Under the pieces are notes generated by a model. That model was given only the letters and a program-made list of their open reading frames with translations. It made no database searches and was not told where the DNA came from. This document shows positions 43,608 to 52,648 of a stretch of 64,000 nt of DNA, piece after piece. Source of the DNA: Roseovarius aestuarii (GTDB lineage: Bacteria > Pseudomonadota > Alphaproteobacteria > Rhodobacterales > Rhodobacteraceae). Position numbers and translations under genes: made by a program. Within the stretch, counting starts at the first letter, position 1. The number at the start of each line of letters is the position of its first letter. The stretch spans positions 124,001-188,000 of the forward strand of contig JAPWHL010000001.1 of assembly GCA_027214255.1 (NCBI GenBank), read 5' to 3'.

Positions 43608-45116
43608 ATGTCGGGCGGTATGTGGAACCGGGTGACAGATTGGGTCAATGATCGTGGGCCATTGGTACGCGGTGCGGTTGCGGCGGCGCTGGGCGTAGTG
43701 GCCGCGACGGGGCAAGCCCCGTTTGATTTGTGGCCCCTGACCGTGCTGGCGCTGGCGGCGTTGTTTGGTTTGTTGCGCGCGCCTACTGGTATGGCGCGTG
43801 GTCTTTGGTTGGGTCTGACGGCGGGCACCGGGTATTTCGCGCTGGCCCTGTCGTGGATCGTCGAGCCGTTTTTGATCGATGTCGCGCGTCATGCGTGGAT
43901 GGCGCCTTTTGCCTTGGTCTTGATGGCGGGGGGGATGGGCCTGTTCTGGATGGCGGCTTTCGGAGTGGCGCGGGCGCTTGGCGGTGGGGCCTTGGCGTGG
44001 GCTGCTGCGATGACGGCAGGCGAGGCCGTGCGCGGTGTGATTTTCACCGGTTTCCCGTGGGCGCAAATCGGCCATGTCTGGATCACGACGCCGATTCTGC
44101 ACTGGGCCGCATTCGGTGGGGCGCTGGGGCTTTGCATGCTGGCTGCTCTGGCGGGGGCGGCACTGTGGCATGTGTTGGCCGGGGCGCGCCTTTGGGGCGG
44201 CTTGGGCTTTGTCGCGCTGGGCTTGGCCTATGGCGTGGGGCCGTGGATGGCGCCGGCCCCCGAAGTCCCGGTGGATGCGCCCATCATACGCCTTGTGCAG
44301 CCCAACGCGCCGCAGGATGAAAAATGGGATCGCGACATGATGCCGGTCTTTTTCGAGCGTCAACTGGGCTTTACAGCCGCTGGTGCGCCGCCTGATCTGG
44401 TGGTGTGGCCCGAAACCTCGGTTCCGGTGTTGCTGGAACGCGCTGAGGCCGAATTGGTGCGCATCGCCTCGGCCGCGCGCGGGGCATCTGTGGTTGTGGG
44501 CCTGCAACGGGCCGACGATCTGCGCTATTACAACTCGTTGCTGGTGCTGGACGGGCAAGGGCGTCAGACGGCGGTTTATGACAAACATCATCTGGTGCCG
44601 TTCGGAGAATATGTGCCGTTCGGGGATGTGTTGGGCCGGTTCGGGATCACCGGATTTGCTGCTCGCTATGGCAATGGGTATTCGGCTGGATCGGGCGCGC
44701 GCCTGCTGGACATGGGCGGCTTGGGGCGTGCCTTGCCGTTGATCTGCTATGAAGGGGTGTTTCCCCGCAATATTCACGCAGCACCCCAGCGACCCGATTT
44801 TATGTTGTTGATCACCAATGACGCGTGGTTCGGGCAGGTGTCTGGCCCATATCAGCATTTGGCGCAGGCCCGGTTGCGCAGTGTCGAACAGGGCTTGGCG
44901 ATGATCCGCGTAGCCAATACCGGCGTGTCTGCGATGATTGACCCAGCCGGGCGTGTGACAGCCTCAATTCCGATGGGGCAGGCGGGTTGGCTGGACGTGC
45001 CATTGCCACCGGCGGCCCCTCCGACGGTTTATGCGCGTACGGGCGACTGGGTGATGTGGGGCCTGTTGATCGTGCTGGCGGGCCTGTCATGGAAGGGCAC
45101 GCGACGCCGCGCATAG
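43608..45116 (+). CDS. lnt: Apolipoprotein N-acyltransferase
   Basis: An inner-membrane enzyme of about 502 residues that adds the third acyl chain to lipoproteins. There are about six to seven transmembrane helices at the N-terminus, then a nitrilase-type domain with the catalytic triad Glu (VVWPETS), Lys (YDKHHLVPFGEYVPFG) and Cys (ICYEGVFP). The start is uncertain: 43608 (MSGGMW) is used here, 43620 is also plausible, and a GTG at 43572 would overlap corC. It ends the ybeY-corC-lnt operon. The several lipoproteins in the window are presumably its substrates. Confidence 0.93.
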   Translation: MSGGMWNRVTDWVNDRGPLVRGAVAAALGVVAATGQAPFDLWPLTVLALAALFGLLRAPTGMARGLWLGLTAGTGYFALALSWIVEPFLIDVARHAWMAPFALVLMAGGMGLFWMAAFGVARALGGGALAWAAAMTAGEAVRGVIFTGFPWAQIGHVWITTPILHWAAFGGALGLCMLAALAGAALWHVLAGARLWGGLGFVALGLAYGVGPWMAPAPEVPVDAPIIRLVQPNAPQDEKWDRDMMPVFFERQLGFTAAGAPPDLVVWPETSVPVLLERAEAELVRIASAARGASVVVGLQRADDLRYYNSLLVLDGQGRQTAVYDKHHLVPFGEYVPFGDVLGRFGITGFAARYGNGYSAGSGARLLDMGGLGRALPLICYEGVFPRNIHAAPQRPDFMLLITNDAWFGQVSGPYQHLAQARLRSVEQGLAMIRVANTGVSAMIDPAGRVTASIPMGQAGWLDVPLPPAAPPTVYARTGDWVMWGLLIVLAGLSWKGTRRRA

Positions 45117-45216
45117 TGCGAGATGGCCTGCACCATCAACGCCAAGCCTGCTGTGGGCGAATTGCATCTAGTGCTGGGAGTGTCACCCTGTCAAACGGCA
45201 CAACTTGCTTTAGCCG

Positions 45217-45246
45217 TTGACGGCCAGTCCTTTAGCGGTCTACGCA
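45217..45246 (+). promoter_or_regulatory. Candidate metK promoter
   Basis: TTGACG (45217-45222) and TACGCA (45241-45246), 18 bp apart, form a weak sigma-70-like promoter whose expected start site falls just before the riboswitch. The -10 match is poor, so confidence is limited. Confidence 0.3.
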
Positions 45247-45256
45247 AGCGTAATAC

Positions 45257-45298
45257 TGCCACAACGGCTTCCTGGCGTGGCGGATTTATACAATGGAG
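45257..45298 (+). ncRNA. SAM/SAH riboswitch upstream of metK
   Basis: The 42 bases before metK match the small SAM/SAH riboswitch class described from Rhodobacterales. A 5-bp stem GCCAC (45258-45262)/GTGGC (45277-45281) encloses the conserved loop AACGGCTTCCTG, and a short linker leads to CAATGGAGCG. The loop TTCC can pair with GGAG (45295-45298) in a pseudoknot. Because GGAG is also the metK ribosome-binding site, ligand binding would block translation start. The conserved core and position are seen directly; the regulatory mode is from knowledge of the class. Confidence 0.85.
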
Positions 45299-45305
45299 CG
45301 TTTCA

Positions 45306-46511
45306 ATGGCACGACAGAATTATACACTGGCCTCCGAGTCCGTCTCGGAAGGGCATCCTGACAAAGTGTGCGACCGGATCTCGGATGCGATCCTGGATGC
45401 ATTCCTGCACGAAGAGCCCGAGGCCCGCGTGGCCGCCGAGACTTTTGCCACAACCAACCGCGTGGTGATCGGTGGCGAGGTCGGGCTGTCTGATCCCGAC
45501 AAACTGACCGAATGGAAAGACCGAATGCCGTCGCTGGTGCGCGAGTGCGTACGCGACATCGGTTATGAACAGGACAAGTTCCACTGGCGTACGCTGGAAG
45601 TGACGAACCTGTTGCACGAACAATCCGCCCACATCGCCCAAGGCGTTGATGCGAATGCGGAAGAGGGCAAGGAAGAGGGTGCCGGCGATCAAGGTATCAT
45701 GTTTGGCTATGCCACGAATGAAACCGAAGAAATGATGCCCGCCCCCATCCAGTTCAGCCACGCCATTCTGCGTCGTCTGGCAGAAGTGCGCAAAAACGGT
45801 ACCGAAAAACTGTTGCTGCCCGATGCCAAAAGCCAGCTGTCGGTGGTCTATCGTGACGGCAAGGCCTCGCATATCAGCTCGATCGTGCTCAGCACGCAGC
45901 ATGAACAGTATTTTGCGCCCGGCGGTAAGGAGTTGACCCCCGGTGACGTGCGCGACATCGTCGAGCCGTATATCCGCGAAACGCTGCCTGATGGCTGGCT
46001 GACAGACGAGACCGTGTGGCATGTGAACCCCACCGGTACGTTCGTGATTGGCGGACCCGACGGCGATGCGGGTCTGACAGGGCGCAAGATCATCGTGGAT
46101 ACCTATGGTGGTGCGGCCCCGCACGGTGGTGGCGCGTTTTCGGGCAAAGACCCGACCAAGGTTGACCGCTCGGCGGCCTATGCGGCGCGCTATCTGGCCA
46201 AAAACGTCGTCGCGGCGGGCATGGCAGAGCGCTGCACCATTCAGCTGAGCTATGCGATTGGCGTCAGCCGGCCACTGTCGATCTACGTCGATTGCCATGG
46301 AACCGATGAGGTTGCCCCGGCGGCGATTGAAAAGGCCATCGGCAAATCCATGGATCTGAGCCCGCGTGGTATTCGTGAACATCTGCATTTGAACAAGCCG
46401 ATCTATCAACGCACAGCCGCCTATGGCCATTTTGGCCGCGCGCCTGACGCGGACGGCGGGTTCAGCTGGGAGAAGCTGGATCTGGTGGACAAGTTGAAAC
46501 GCGAAGTCTGA
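45306..46511 (+). CDS. metK: S-adenosylmethionine synthetase
   Basis: The enzyme making S-adenosylmethionine from methionine and ATP, 401 residues. Conserved motifs are [19 protein letters not shown] near residue 15, [11 protein letters not shown], and the phosphate-binding [19 protein letters not shown]. The ATG at 45306 lies directly behind the riboswitch-embedded ribosome site; the open frame extends to 45123 but that part is the leader. It is followed by a GC-rich hairpin. Regulation by product (SAM or SAH) through the riboswitch is expected. Confidence 0.96.
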   Translation: MARQNYTLASESVSEGHPDKVCDRISDAILDAFLHEEPEARVAAETFATTNRVVIGGEVGLSDPDKLTEWKDRMPSLVRECVRDIGYEQDKFHWRTLEVTNLLHEQSAHIAQGVDANAEEGKEEGAGDQGIMFGYATNETEEMMPAPIQFSHAILRRLAEVRKNGTEKLLLPDAKSQLSVVYRDGKASHISSIVLSTQHEQYFAPGGKELTPGDVRDIVEPYIRETLPDGWLTDETVWHVNPTGTFVIGGPDGDAGLTGRKIIVDTYGGAAPHGGGAFSGKDPTKVDRSAAYAARYLAKNVVAAGMAERCTIQLSYAIGVSRPLSIYVDCHGTDEVAPAAIEKAIGKSMDLSPRGIREHLHLNKPIYQRTAAYGHFGRAPDADGGFSWEKLDLVDKLKREV

Positions 46512-46550
46512 CCTGATTGAGTGCGCTGACGCGCACGCTGAATTGTAAGC

Positions 46551-46574
46551 GCGGCGGCCTGTGAGGGCCGCCGC
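46551..46574 (+). terminator. Terminator-like hairpin after metK
   Basis: A perfect 9-bp inverted repeat, GCGGCGGCC (46551-46559) and GGCCGCCGC (46566-46574), with a 6-nt loop, lies 39 bp after the metK stop. A T-poor sequence follows, so termination efficiency is uncertain. Confidence 0.6.
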
Positions 46575-46751
46575 GGCGCGTTTCGCGGGCGGATTGTTTG
46601 AACGCGGGTCATGCGCGATGGGGCAAAAGGCGGGACGTGGATATTTAAAGCCAGAAGATGACGCGGCGCGCGCTGCTTGTGCCAGATTTGTTGATTTTTG
46701 AGGGAATTACAGTTTACGCTGAGGTTTGCTGCGTTAATTGGGGCGATTCTC

Positions 46752-47654
46752 ATGAAGAAATTTTTATATACGCTCCCTTTGATTCTGAGCGGATGTGCGC
46801 AATTGACCCCACAGACGGGGGGGGAGCCCTCGAAGATATCACGTACGGAGTTGGCGGCGACCTGTGAACGCAGCGCGAATTGCAGGTTTATCAACAGCCC
46901 CGTGCAGGTTGATCGCAGTCAGGCGCGTCGGATCGCCAGCCGGAAGGTGCCGTTTTATCCGACGTTGGCGCAGCTTGATTTTGTCGATGGAAGCGGGGTG
47001 AATTGGGTTGCGCCAAAGGGAATCGTGACGGATGGGGCCTCGATCCCGCCGATTTTCGTTCCGATTGTTGGCGATCCGACATCGCCCGAGTTCGTGAATG
47101 CGGCGGCTGTGCATGACGCCTATTGCGGGATTGGCAATGAACGCGGTGCCAAGTTTCAAGCGGCCCCGTGGCAAAAGGTGCATATCATGTTTTATGACGC
47201 CCTGCGTGTCGGGGGGGTGTCCGAGATCAAGGCCAAGGTGATGTTCGCGGCTGTTTGGCTGGGCGGACCACGTTGGGGGGGGGCGGATTTCCAGCCATAC
47301 GAGCAGCCCAAACTGGCTATGCAAGCGGCGATGCGCCGGACCAAAGACTATGTCGAAACCTATAACCCGGCGATTACCGAGCTCATTGAATATCTGTCGG
47401 ATCAAGAGCGCCTTATCCTGCGGAAAAAGAAGCGCGGCGGTGTGGCCGGTGGCGCGGGAAATGCGGGTAACGCGGGCATAACCGGCTCGGGCGGAGAGGA
47501 CGAAGGCAGCAACGAAGGCACGGAGAGCCCAGGCGACGGGAGTGAAGGCACCGGTGATGAGGGCGAAAGCTCTGGTGAGGGGCCGGATGACGGTTCTGAA
47601 AACGATTCACCTGGCGCAAGCGATGCCGACGCGCCGGACAATAACGGGTTCTGA
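46752..47654 (+). CDS. DUF1353 lipoprotein with acidic glycine-rich tail
   Basis: A 300-residue protein beginning at the ATG at 46752 with a lipoprotein signal (LSGC, Cys 15). Residues about 60-180 match DUF1353, with the characteristic VTDGASIPP and AAAVHDAYC motifs, a fold seen also in phage-related proteins. The last about 75 residues (from VAGGAGNAGN on) are low complexity, rich in Gly, Glu, Asp and Ser, and probably disordered. Two G tracts (eight at 46817-46824, nine at 47275-47283) lie within the frame. It is inserted between metK and trmB. Function unknown. Confidence 0.78.
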   Translation: MKKFLYTLPLILSGCAQLTPQTGGEPSKISRTELAATCERSANCRFINSPVQVDRSQARRIASRKVPFYPTLAQLDFVDGSGVNWVAPKGIVTDGASIPPIFVPIVGDPTSPEFVNAAAVHDAYCGIGNERGAKFQAAPWQKVHIMFYDALRVGGVSEIKAKVMFAAVWLGGPRWGGADFQPYEQPKLAMQAAMRRTKDYVETYNPAITELIEYLSDQERLILRKKKRGGVAGGAGNAGNAGITGSGGEDEGSNEGTESPGDGSEGTGDEGESSGEGPDDGSENDSPGASDADAPDNNGF

Positions 47655-47793
47655 TCCGTTGTCGCTGCGTCGGAGCGGTATCATTATGACACTTCAAGAC
47701 ATCACAACGGCCTAAATTGTTTGTTTGCGTGGGTCGCGCCGGGCAGGCAACTGCGCGTTGCGCCCGGCCCTTGGGCCTTGTATGCCACCGGGC

Positions 47794-48516
47794 ATGATTC
47801 ATAATGACCGCACCAATCACCCCTCTGGCGCCCCTTGGCGCAATTTCTATGGCCGCTTCAAGGGGAAATCCCTGCGGGCGTCGCAGGAGAAATTGCTAGA
47901 TGAAGATCTGGAAGGCCTGTCGCCGGGACCTGTTGGTTGGGATGTGAACCCAGACCGGGAGCCACTGGATATCGAGGCCCGGTTCGGGGGGCGGGATCTG
48001 TGGCTGGAGATTGGCTTTGGCGGGGGGGAACATCTGGCGCATCTGGCGGCACAGAACCCTGACAAAGGGTTGATCGGATGCGAGCCGTACTTGAACGGTG
48101 TCGCTATGTTGCTGGCCAAGCTGCGCAAGACCCCCGTGACAAACCTGGCGGTGCATGCCGGGGATGCGCGCAATCTGTTTGACGTACTGCCTGCGCGTTC
48201 GGTCGGTCGTGCGTATTTGCTCTATCCCGATCCCTGGCCAAAGAAGCGCCACCATCGCCGGAGGTTCGTTACGCCCGAGCATCTGGAGCCATTAGCGCAG
48301 GTGATGCGCCCGGGTGCTGAACTGCGCGTGGCGACAGATATTGAGGATTACGTGCGCCAGACCTTGGAAGAAGTGCCGCGTGCCGGTTTTGAATGGTTGG
48401 CCGAAACGCCGGAAGACTGGCGTGAGCCTTGGGATGGCTGGCTGTCCACGCGTTATGAACAAAAGGCCCTGCGAGAGGGGCGCGTGCCACATTACCTGCG
48501 GTTTCGTCGTTTGTAA
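47794..48516 (+). CDS. trmB: tRNA (guanine-N7)-methyltransferase
   Basis: A methyltransferase of about 240 residues making m7G46 in tRNA. The SAM-binding motif is LEIGFGGGEHLAHLA, followed by the TrmB hallmark YPDPWPKKRHHRRRFV. The C-terminal STRYEQKALREGR matches the family's TxYE motif. Start chosen at the ATG at 47794 (MIHNDRTN); the ATG at 47782 is equally possible, and neither has a strong ribosome site. It lies downstream of metK, whose product it uses, with the DUF1353 gene between. Confidence 0.94.
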   Translation: MIHNDRTNHPSGAPWRNFYGRFKGKSLRASQEKLLDEDLEGLSPGPVGWDVNPDREPLDIEARFGGRDLWLEIGFGGGEHLAHLAAQNPDKGLIGCEPYLNGVAMLLAKLRKTPVTNLAVHAGDARNLFDVLPARSVGRAYLLYPDPWPKKRHHRRRFVTPEHLEPLAQVMRPGAELRVATDIEDYVRQTLEEVPRAGFEWLAETPEDWREPWDGWLSTRYEQKALREGRVPHYLRFRRL

Positions 48517-48769
48517 TGGCCGGTCGGGTTGCGAACGGCCCTGATCTGAGGAATGTAAATTCCTGATAATTGTTGCTTGAAAGACTCAGACTGTGCGGTT
48601 TTGCCGCCTGCGAGGGCCTGAAATCCGTTAACTTTTAAACTGTGACGCCAAAAATTAACCTGCCCTCAAAAAACACCCTAGCGAATGTGTCCAAATAAAG
48701 TTAATTTCTGGGCAATAAAAAACAGCGGCGCAAAAAGTGCCGTTCCCTGAGGTTGAGAGTGGTGGTGAT

Positions 48770-51700
48770 ATGAGTGCGATTGATTTCGTGGTCCGCACAA
48801 GTGCGGGCGGTTCCGAGCGTGGTGCGGTGTCGAGTAATGGTGACAATGCTGTCATTGACGTAATGCAAGCTCAGGAAATTTCCATAAATTTACGGCAAAG
48901 TGACGTGCGCGCGTACCAGCGTGTTGGTCAGGATCTGGAAATTACCCTGTCAGACGGGCGTGTTATTGCGTTGGTCAACTATTTTGCACCCGGTGGGGGC
49001 GATAGCCGTCTGTTTATCAGTGCTGACGGGTATCTTAACGAGGTTACGCTAAGCGAAGGCGACGATGGCGCGGTTTATGCGCAGTATGGCCCGACCGCAG
49101 AGTGGGGCAAATGGAGCCCGTCGGATGATCTGATCTTCCTTGAAGGAACCGAAGTTGCCGGCCCTGTCGGGGACGAGGATGAACAGGTGTCGATGTTGGG
49201 CGCGGGCCTGTTGGGCGGCGGAAGCCTGTTGGGGCTTGCCGGTGCTGGTGCCGCGGTTGTCGCCACGGGGGCGATGTTGGATGGTGAGGATGGCGCGACG
49301 CGCGTTCCTCCGACCATCGACCAAGATGGCGATATCGTGTTGGGCGGCGATGGTGTGACCAGCACAAGCGATCCTATTACAATCTCTGGCACGGCGACGC
49401 CGGGGTCCACTGTCGATGTCACTATCGGTGATGTGACGCTGTCGACGACATCCGGCGAAAACGGCACATGGAATGTGGTGTTTGAGGGCGAGAACTTTCC
49501 AACGGATGGCTCGCATGCTGTTGTGGTCGTCGTGACCGAGCCTGATGGCACGGAAACAACCCTGACCGGGCCGGATGTTGTGATTGATACAACGCCTCCG
49601 GCTGCGGATGTCACCGAGGGCACCGTTGGATCGGGTGATGCTTTTAATGCCGAGGAATTTGAGGATGGCGTCGAACTGTCCGGTACAGGCGAGAACGGTG
49701 CAACAATCACAGTGACCGTTGAGGGTGAAGAGCGCGAGACGACAGTGGTCGATGGTGCGTGGAGCGTTGTCTTTGAGAAGGGCACATTGCCTGAAGGCGA
49801 ATATGACGCTGATGTCACTATTGTGGCTGAAGATCCGGCAGGAAACACCACGACGGTACATGACTCGGTGCGTATCGACACAGTGCCGAATGATGTGACG
49901 ATCTCGACGGATGTGATCGAAGGCGAGGGAGTGATCAACGCGGCTGAGGCTGCGGATGGTGTGGATGTCGTCGGCACGGCGACGCCCGGTGCCGAAGTGG
50001 TCGTGACCTTTCAAGGGCAGACCCAGACCGTCACCGCGACCACCGATGGCAACTGGACAGCGACATTCGACGGTACAGCCCTCAAAAGCGGTGAATACGA
50101 CACGGACATTACCGCGACCAGCACGGATGCGGCGGGCAACGTCAACACCACGACCGGGACGGTCAAGGTTGACACTGTTGTGCGCGATTTCTCTGTGACC
50201 AGCACGACAGGTGGCGCGGATGGCGTGATCAACGCGGCCGAGGCTGCGCAGGGGCTGAACGTGACCGGCACAGTCGAGCCGGGCTCGACCGTGACGCTGA
50301 CCTTGGGTGGTCAGGCCGTGAATGCGGTGGTTGCTGCGGATGGGAGCTGGACCGCGACATTCGCCCCCGGTCAAATCCCCAGCGGTACGCAGGTTGCAGA
50401 TATGGTTGCCACCGCGACAGATGCCGCTGGAAACACGGCCACACTGACCAATCAGATCAGCGTTGATCGTGACCCCAATGCACTGACCATAAACACCGGC
50501 GCAATCGAAGGTGCCGACGGTATCGTCAACGCCGCCGAGGCTGCCGATGGTGTGCAAATCACCGGCACAGCCACGCCGGGCGCTGCGGTCGCCGTGACAT
50601 TCCAAGGGGTGACACAAACCGTTACAGCACATTCAGCAACGGGCACATGGACCTCGACCTTTGATGGTACGACCCTGCCAACCGGGCATACCGATTTGGG
50701 CGTCAGTGCGACATCCACGGATGCGGCGGGCAACGTGGCGACCACAAACGGCACCGTGCGCGTCGATAACGAGGTGCAAGGCTTTGCCGTGACCAGTCAG
50801 ACAGGTGGCGCAGACGGGGTTATCAACGCAACCGAGGCAGGTGCTGGGCTGGTTGTGACCGGTTCGGGCGAGCCGGGCTCAAGCGTCAGCGTCAAACTGG
50901 GCACTCAAACGGTTCAGGCCATTGTCGAGGCCGATGGGAGTTGGGTGGCGGGTTTTGATGCCAGCCAGATCGCCGAGGGTACATATGTCACACAGATGGT
51001 TGCCACCGCGACTGATGCTGCTGGCAACACAAGTGTCCTGACGAGCGACGTCAATGTCGACACAGTCGCCGGATTGCTGACCATTAACGGCAGCCGGATT
51101 GGCGGTGATGGCACGATCAACTATGACGAGGCGCAGGCCGGAGTCTTGGTGACGGGGCAGGCGCTGGCAGGTACCGAAGTGACCGTAACATTGGACGGTG
51201 TGGAGCATAAGGTGATCGCAGGCGCGGGCAACGTGTGGCAAACCACATATGCCACAAGTGAAATCACTCCCGGCACACATCCGGCCGAGGCCACTGCAAC
51301 CATTACGGACGCCGCAGGCAATACGGCCAAGGTCAATGCAACGGTGCAGGTGGACACGGTCGTCGACAACCTCAATATGTCGCCTCCCAATGTTGCCACC
51401 GGCAGCGATGGCAAGGACGTGATCAATGACGCGATCTCGAAGGCCGGATTTGATGTGACTGGTACGGTCGAGCCGGGCTCGACAGTTTCGGTGACCATCG
51501 ACGGCGTGGTTCAGACCGCGGTGGTGGATGCTGCGGGCAATTGGACCGCCAGCTTCCCTAGTGGTGCATTGCCTGACGGAGAATATGACGCGCGTATTGT
51601 CGTAGACGTCAAGGATGCGGCCGGCAACGTGTCCTCTATCAGTGATACAGTCCGGGTGGACACGTTGGTCAATACCCTTAGCCGCGCAGATGATCAGTTT

Positions 51701-52546
51701 GGCGATGACACGGTGATCAACGCGGCTGAGGCGCGTAATGGTGCCACGCTGACCGGCGAGGTCGAGCCGGGCAGTAGCGTCAAGGTGGACGTGTTGGGGA
51801 AATCCTATGATGCGGTCGTGGCCGCAGACGGATCCTGGGCCGTGAACATTCCGGCGGGTGACATCCCCAACGCAAGCGACAGTTTCAATATGGTCGTGAC
51901 CGCGACGGATGCCGCAGGCAACACCAGCAGCGTCACTGATACATTGGCCATTGATACAGTCGTTCCGGATCAACCCGATGTGGTCGGCTATTTCCGCGAG
52001 GGGACTGGGTATCGGTCTGTAACGCTGGACACACCAGATGACGCGGTGGAGATTCACCGGGTCGACAGTGGAGGCTCGATTGATCAGGTTTCGGTGCACG
52101 AAAGCGTCGATACTTTCCTCGGCGAAACCGATTATCACTTCCTCAACGATGCGGGGACGGCGACCAAGATTCCGGACGGATCGCAATTGATTGTGACGTC
52201 GACCGACAGCGCGGACAACTCATCCAGCACCTATCTGGTTCTGGATGAAACCCGGTCATCTGTGGTGGACCTGAGCAATGCCAATCTGGGCGATTTCCAG
52301 ATTGAAACTGTTGATCTGCGCTTTGGGGATCGCAGCGAGCTGACCCTGACCAAGGACATGGTCGAGGGGCTGTCGGATGCGACCGATACGCTGGTGGTAC
52401 ATGGCGGCGCGGATGATACCGTGACGATTTCCGGCGCCGTAAAGGGCGGTACCGTCGATGTGGATGGGGACAGCCACACCGTCTATATGCTGGGCGATTC
52501 CGTTCAAGTGCTGGTGGATGATGACATCACAAACGTGATCATCTGA
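48770..52546 (+). CDS. BapA-like large repetitive adhesin, type I secretion substrate
   Basis: A predicted surface protein of 1258 residues without an N-terminal signal peptide. Residues about 1-140 form a BapA-type prefix domain (ISINLRQSDVRAYQRVGQDLEI), then a Gly/Ala-rich hydrophobic stretch (LLGGGSLLGLAGAGAAVVATG). Nine tandem Ig-like units of 97-102 residues follow, each with a DGxINAAEA entry, TGT.EPGS turn, DGSWTATF core and TDAAGN exit. The C-terminal about 195 residues include VDLSNANLGDFQIETVDLRFGDR and end in VDDDITNVII, resembling the C-terminal secretion region of giant type I adhesins. No RTX nonapeptides are visible. The three export genes follow directly, after a hairpin. Likely role: cell adhesion or biofilm. 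Confidence 0.85.
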   Translation: MSAIDFVVRTSAGGSERGAVSSNGDNAVIDVMQAQEISINLRQSDVRAYQRVGQDLEITLSDGRVIALVNYFAPGGGDSRLFISADGYLNEVTLSEGDDGAVYAQYGPTAEWGKWSPSDDLIFLEGTEVAGPVGDEDEQVSMLGAGLLGGGSLLGLAGAGAAVVATGAMLDGEDGATRVPPTIDQDGDIVLGGDGVTSTSDPITISGTATPGSTVDVTIGDVTLSTTSGENGTWNVVFEGENFPTDGSHAVVVVVTEPDGTETTLTGPDVVIDTTPPAADVTEGTVGSGDAFNAEEFEDGVELSGTGENGATITVTVEGEERETTVVDGAWSVVFEKGTLPEGEYDADVTIVAEDPAGNTTTVHDSVRIDTVPNDVTISTDVIEGEGVINAAEAADGVDVVGTATPGAEVVVTFQGQTQTVTATTDGNWTATFDGTALKSGEYDTDITATSTDAAGNVNTTTGTVKVDTVVRDFSVTSTTGGADGVINAAEAAQGLNVTGTVEPGSTVTLTLGGQAVNAVVAADGSWTATFAPGQIPSGTQVADMVATATDAAGNTATLTNQISVDRDPNALTINTGAIEGADGIVNAAEAADGVQITGTATPGAAVAVTFQGVTQTVTAHSATGTWTSTFDGTTLPTGHTDLGVSATSTDAAGNVATTNGTVRVDNEVQGFAVTSQTGGADGVINATEAGAGLVVTGSGEPGSSVSVKLGTQTVQAIVEADGSWVAGFDASQIAEGTYVTQMVATATDAAGNTSVLTSDVNVDTVAGLLTINGSRIGGDGTINYDEAQAGVLVTGQALAGTEVTVTLDGVEHKVIAGAGNVWQTTYATSEITPGTHPAEATATITDAAGNTAKVNATVQVDTVVDNLNMSPPNVATGSDGKDVINDAISKAGFDVTGTVEPGSTVSVTIDGVVQTAVVDAAGNWTASFPSGALPDGEYDARIVVDVKDAAGNVSSISDTVRVDTLVNTLSRADDQFGDDTVINAAEARNGATLTGEVEPGSSVKVDVLGKSYDAVVAADGSWAVNIPAGDIPNASDSFNMVVTATDAAGNTSSVTDTLAIDTVVPDQPDVVGYFREGTGYRSVTLDTPDDAVEIHRVDSGGSIDQVSVHESVDTFLGETDYHFLNDAGTATKIPDGSQLIVTSTDSADNSSSTYLVLDETRSSVVDLSNANLGDFQIETVDLRFGDRSELTLTKDMVEGLSDATDTLVVHGGADDTVTISGAVKGGTVDVDGDSHTVYMLGDSVQVLVDDDITNVII
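49304..51961 (+). repeat. Nine tandem Ig-like coding repeats of about 294 bp
   Basis: Units begin near 49304, 49595, 49886, 50180, 50474, 50774, 51068, 51362 and 51668. Most are 291-306 bp and in frame, so unit number could change without frameshift. Units 3 and 5 share TATPGA and VTFQG wording, while units 4 and 6 share GGADGVIN and LG-type wording, indicating that a two-unit block was duplicated. Confidence 0.85.
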
Positions 52547-52582
52547 TTAACACTCCCGGCGGCGCGCGGCCCGTGTTATGGG

Positions 52583-52601
52583 GCCTGCCCGTGTGGCAGG
52601 C
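52583..52601 (+). terminator. Hairpin between adhesin and secretion genes
   Basis: A 7-bp perfect stem, GCCTGCC (52583-52589) and GGCAGGC (52595-52601), with a 5-nt loop, follows the adhesin stop. It may reduce read-through into the export genes so that the adhesin mRNA exceeds the exporter mRNA. Confidence 0.5.
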
Positions 52602-52648
52602 GCGCCGTCGGGGACACAATAAAAAGCTACCGGTTACAGGGGCGACAC

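Noticed and set aside
43533-44858. Open frame of 441 codons antisense to lnt
   Set aside because: The sense strand encodes a clear apolipoprotein N-acyltransferase with all catalytic motifs; the antisense product is Arg/His/Pro-rich without any family feature.
49049-50632. Long minus-strand open frame of 527 codons opposite the adhesin gene
   Set aside because: It mirrors the repeat units of the adhesin on the other strand, has no ribosome site or family features, and arises from low stop-codon density in GC-rich repetitive DNA.
49304-51961. CRISPR-like or non-coding direct repeats
   Set aside because: The repeats are about 294 bp, in frame, diverged at the DNA level and encode Ig-like domains; there are no short identical repeats with unique spacers.
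50879-52186. Second long minus-strand frame (435 codons) opposite the adhesin gene
   Set aside because: It has the same cause as the frame at 49049; codon pattern follows the adhesin frame and there is no recognisable protein.
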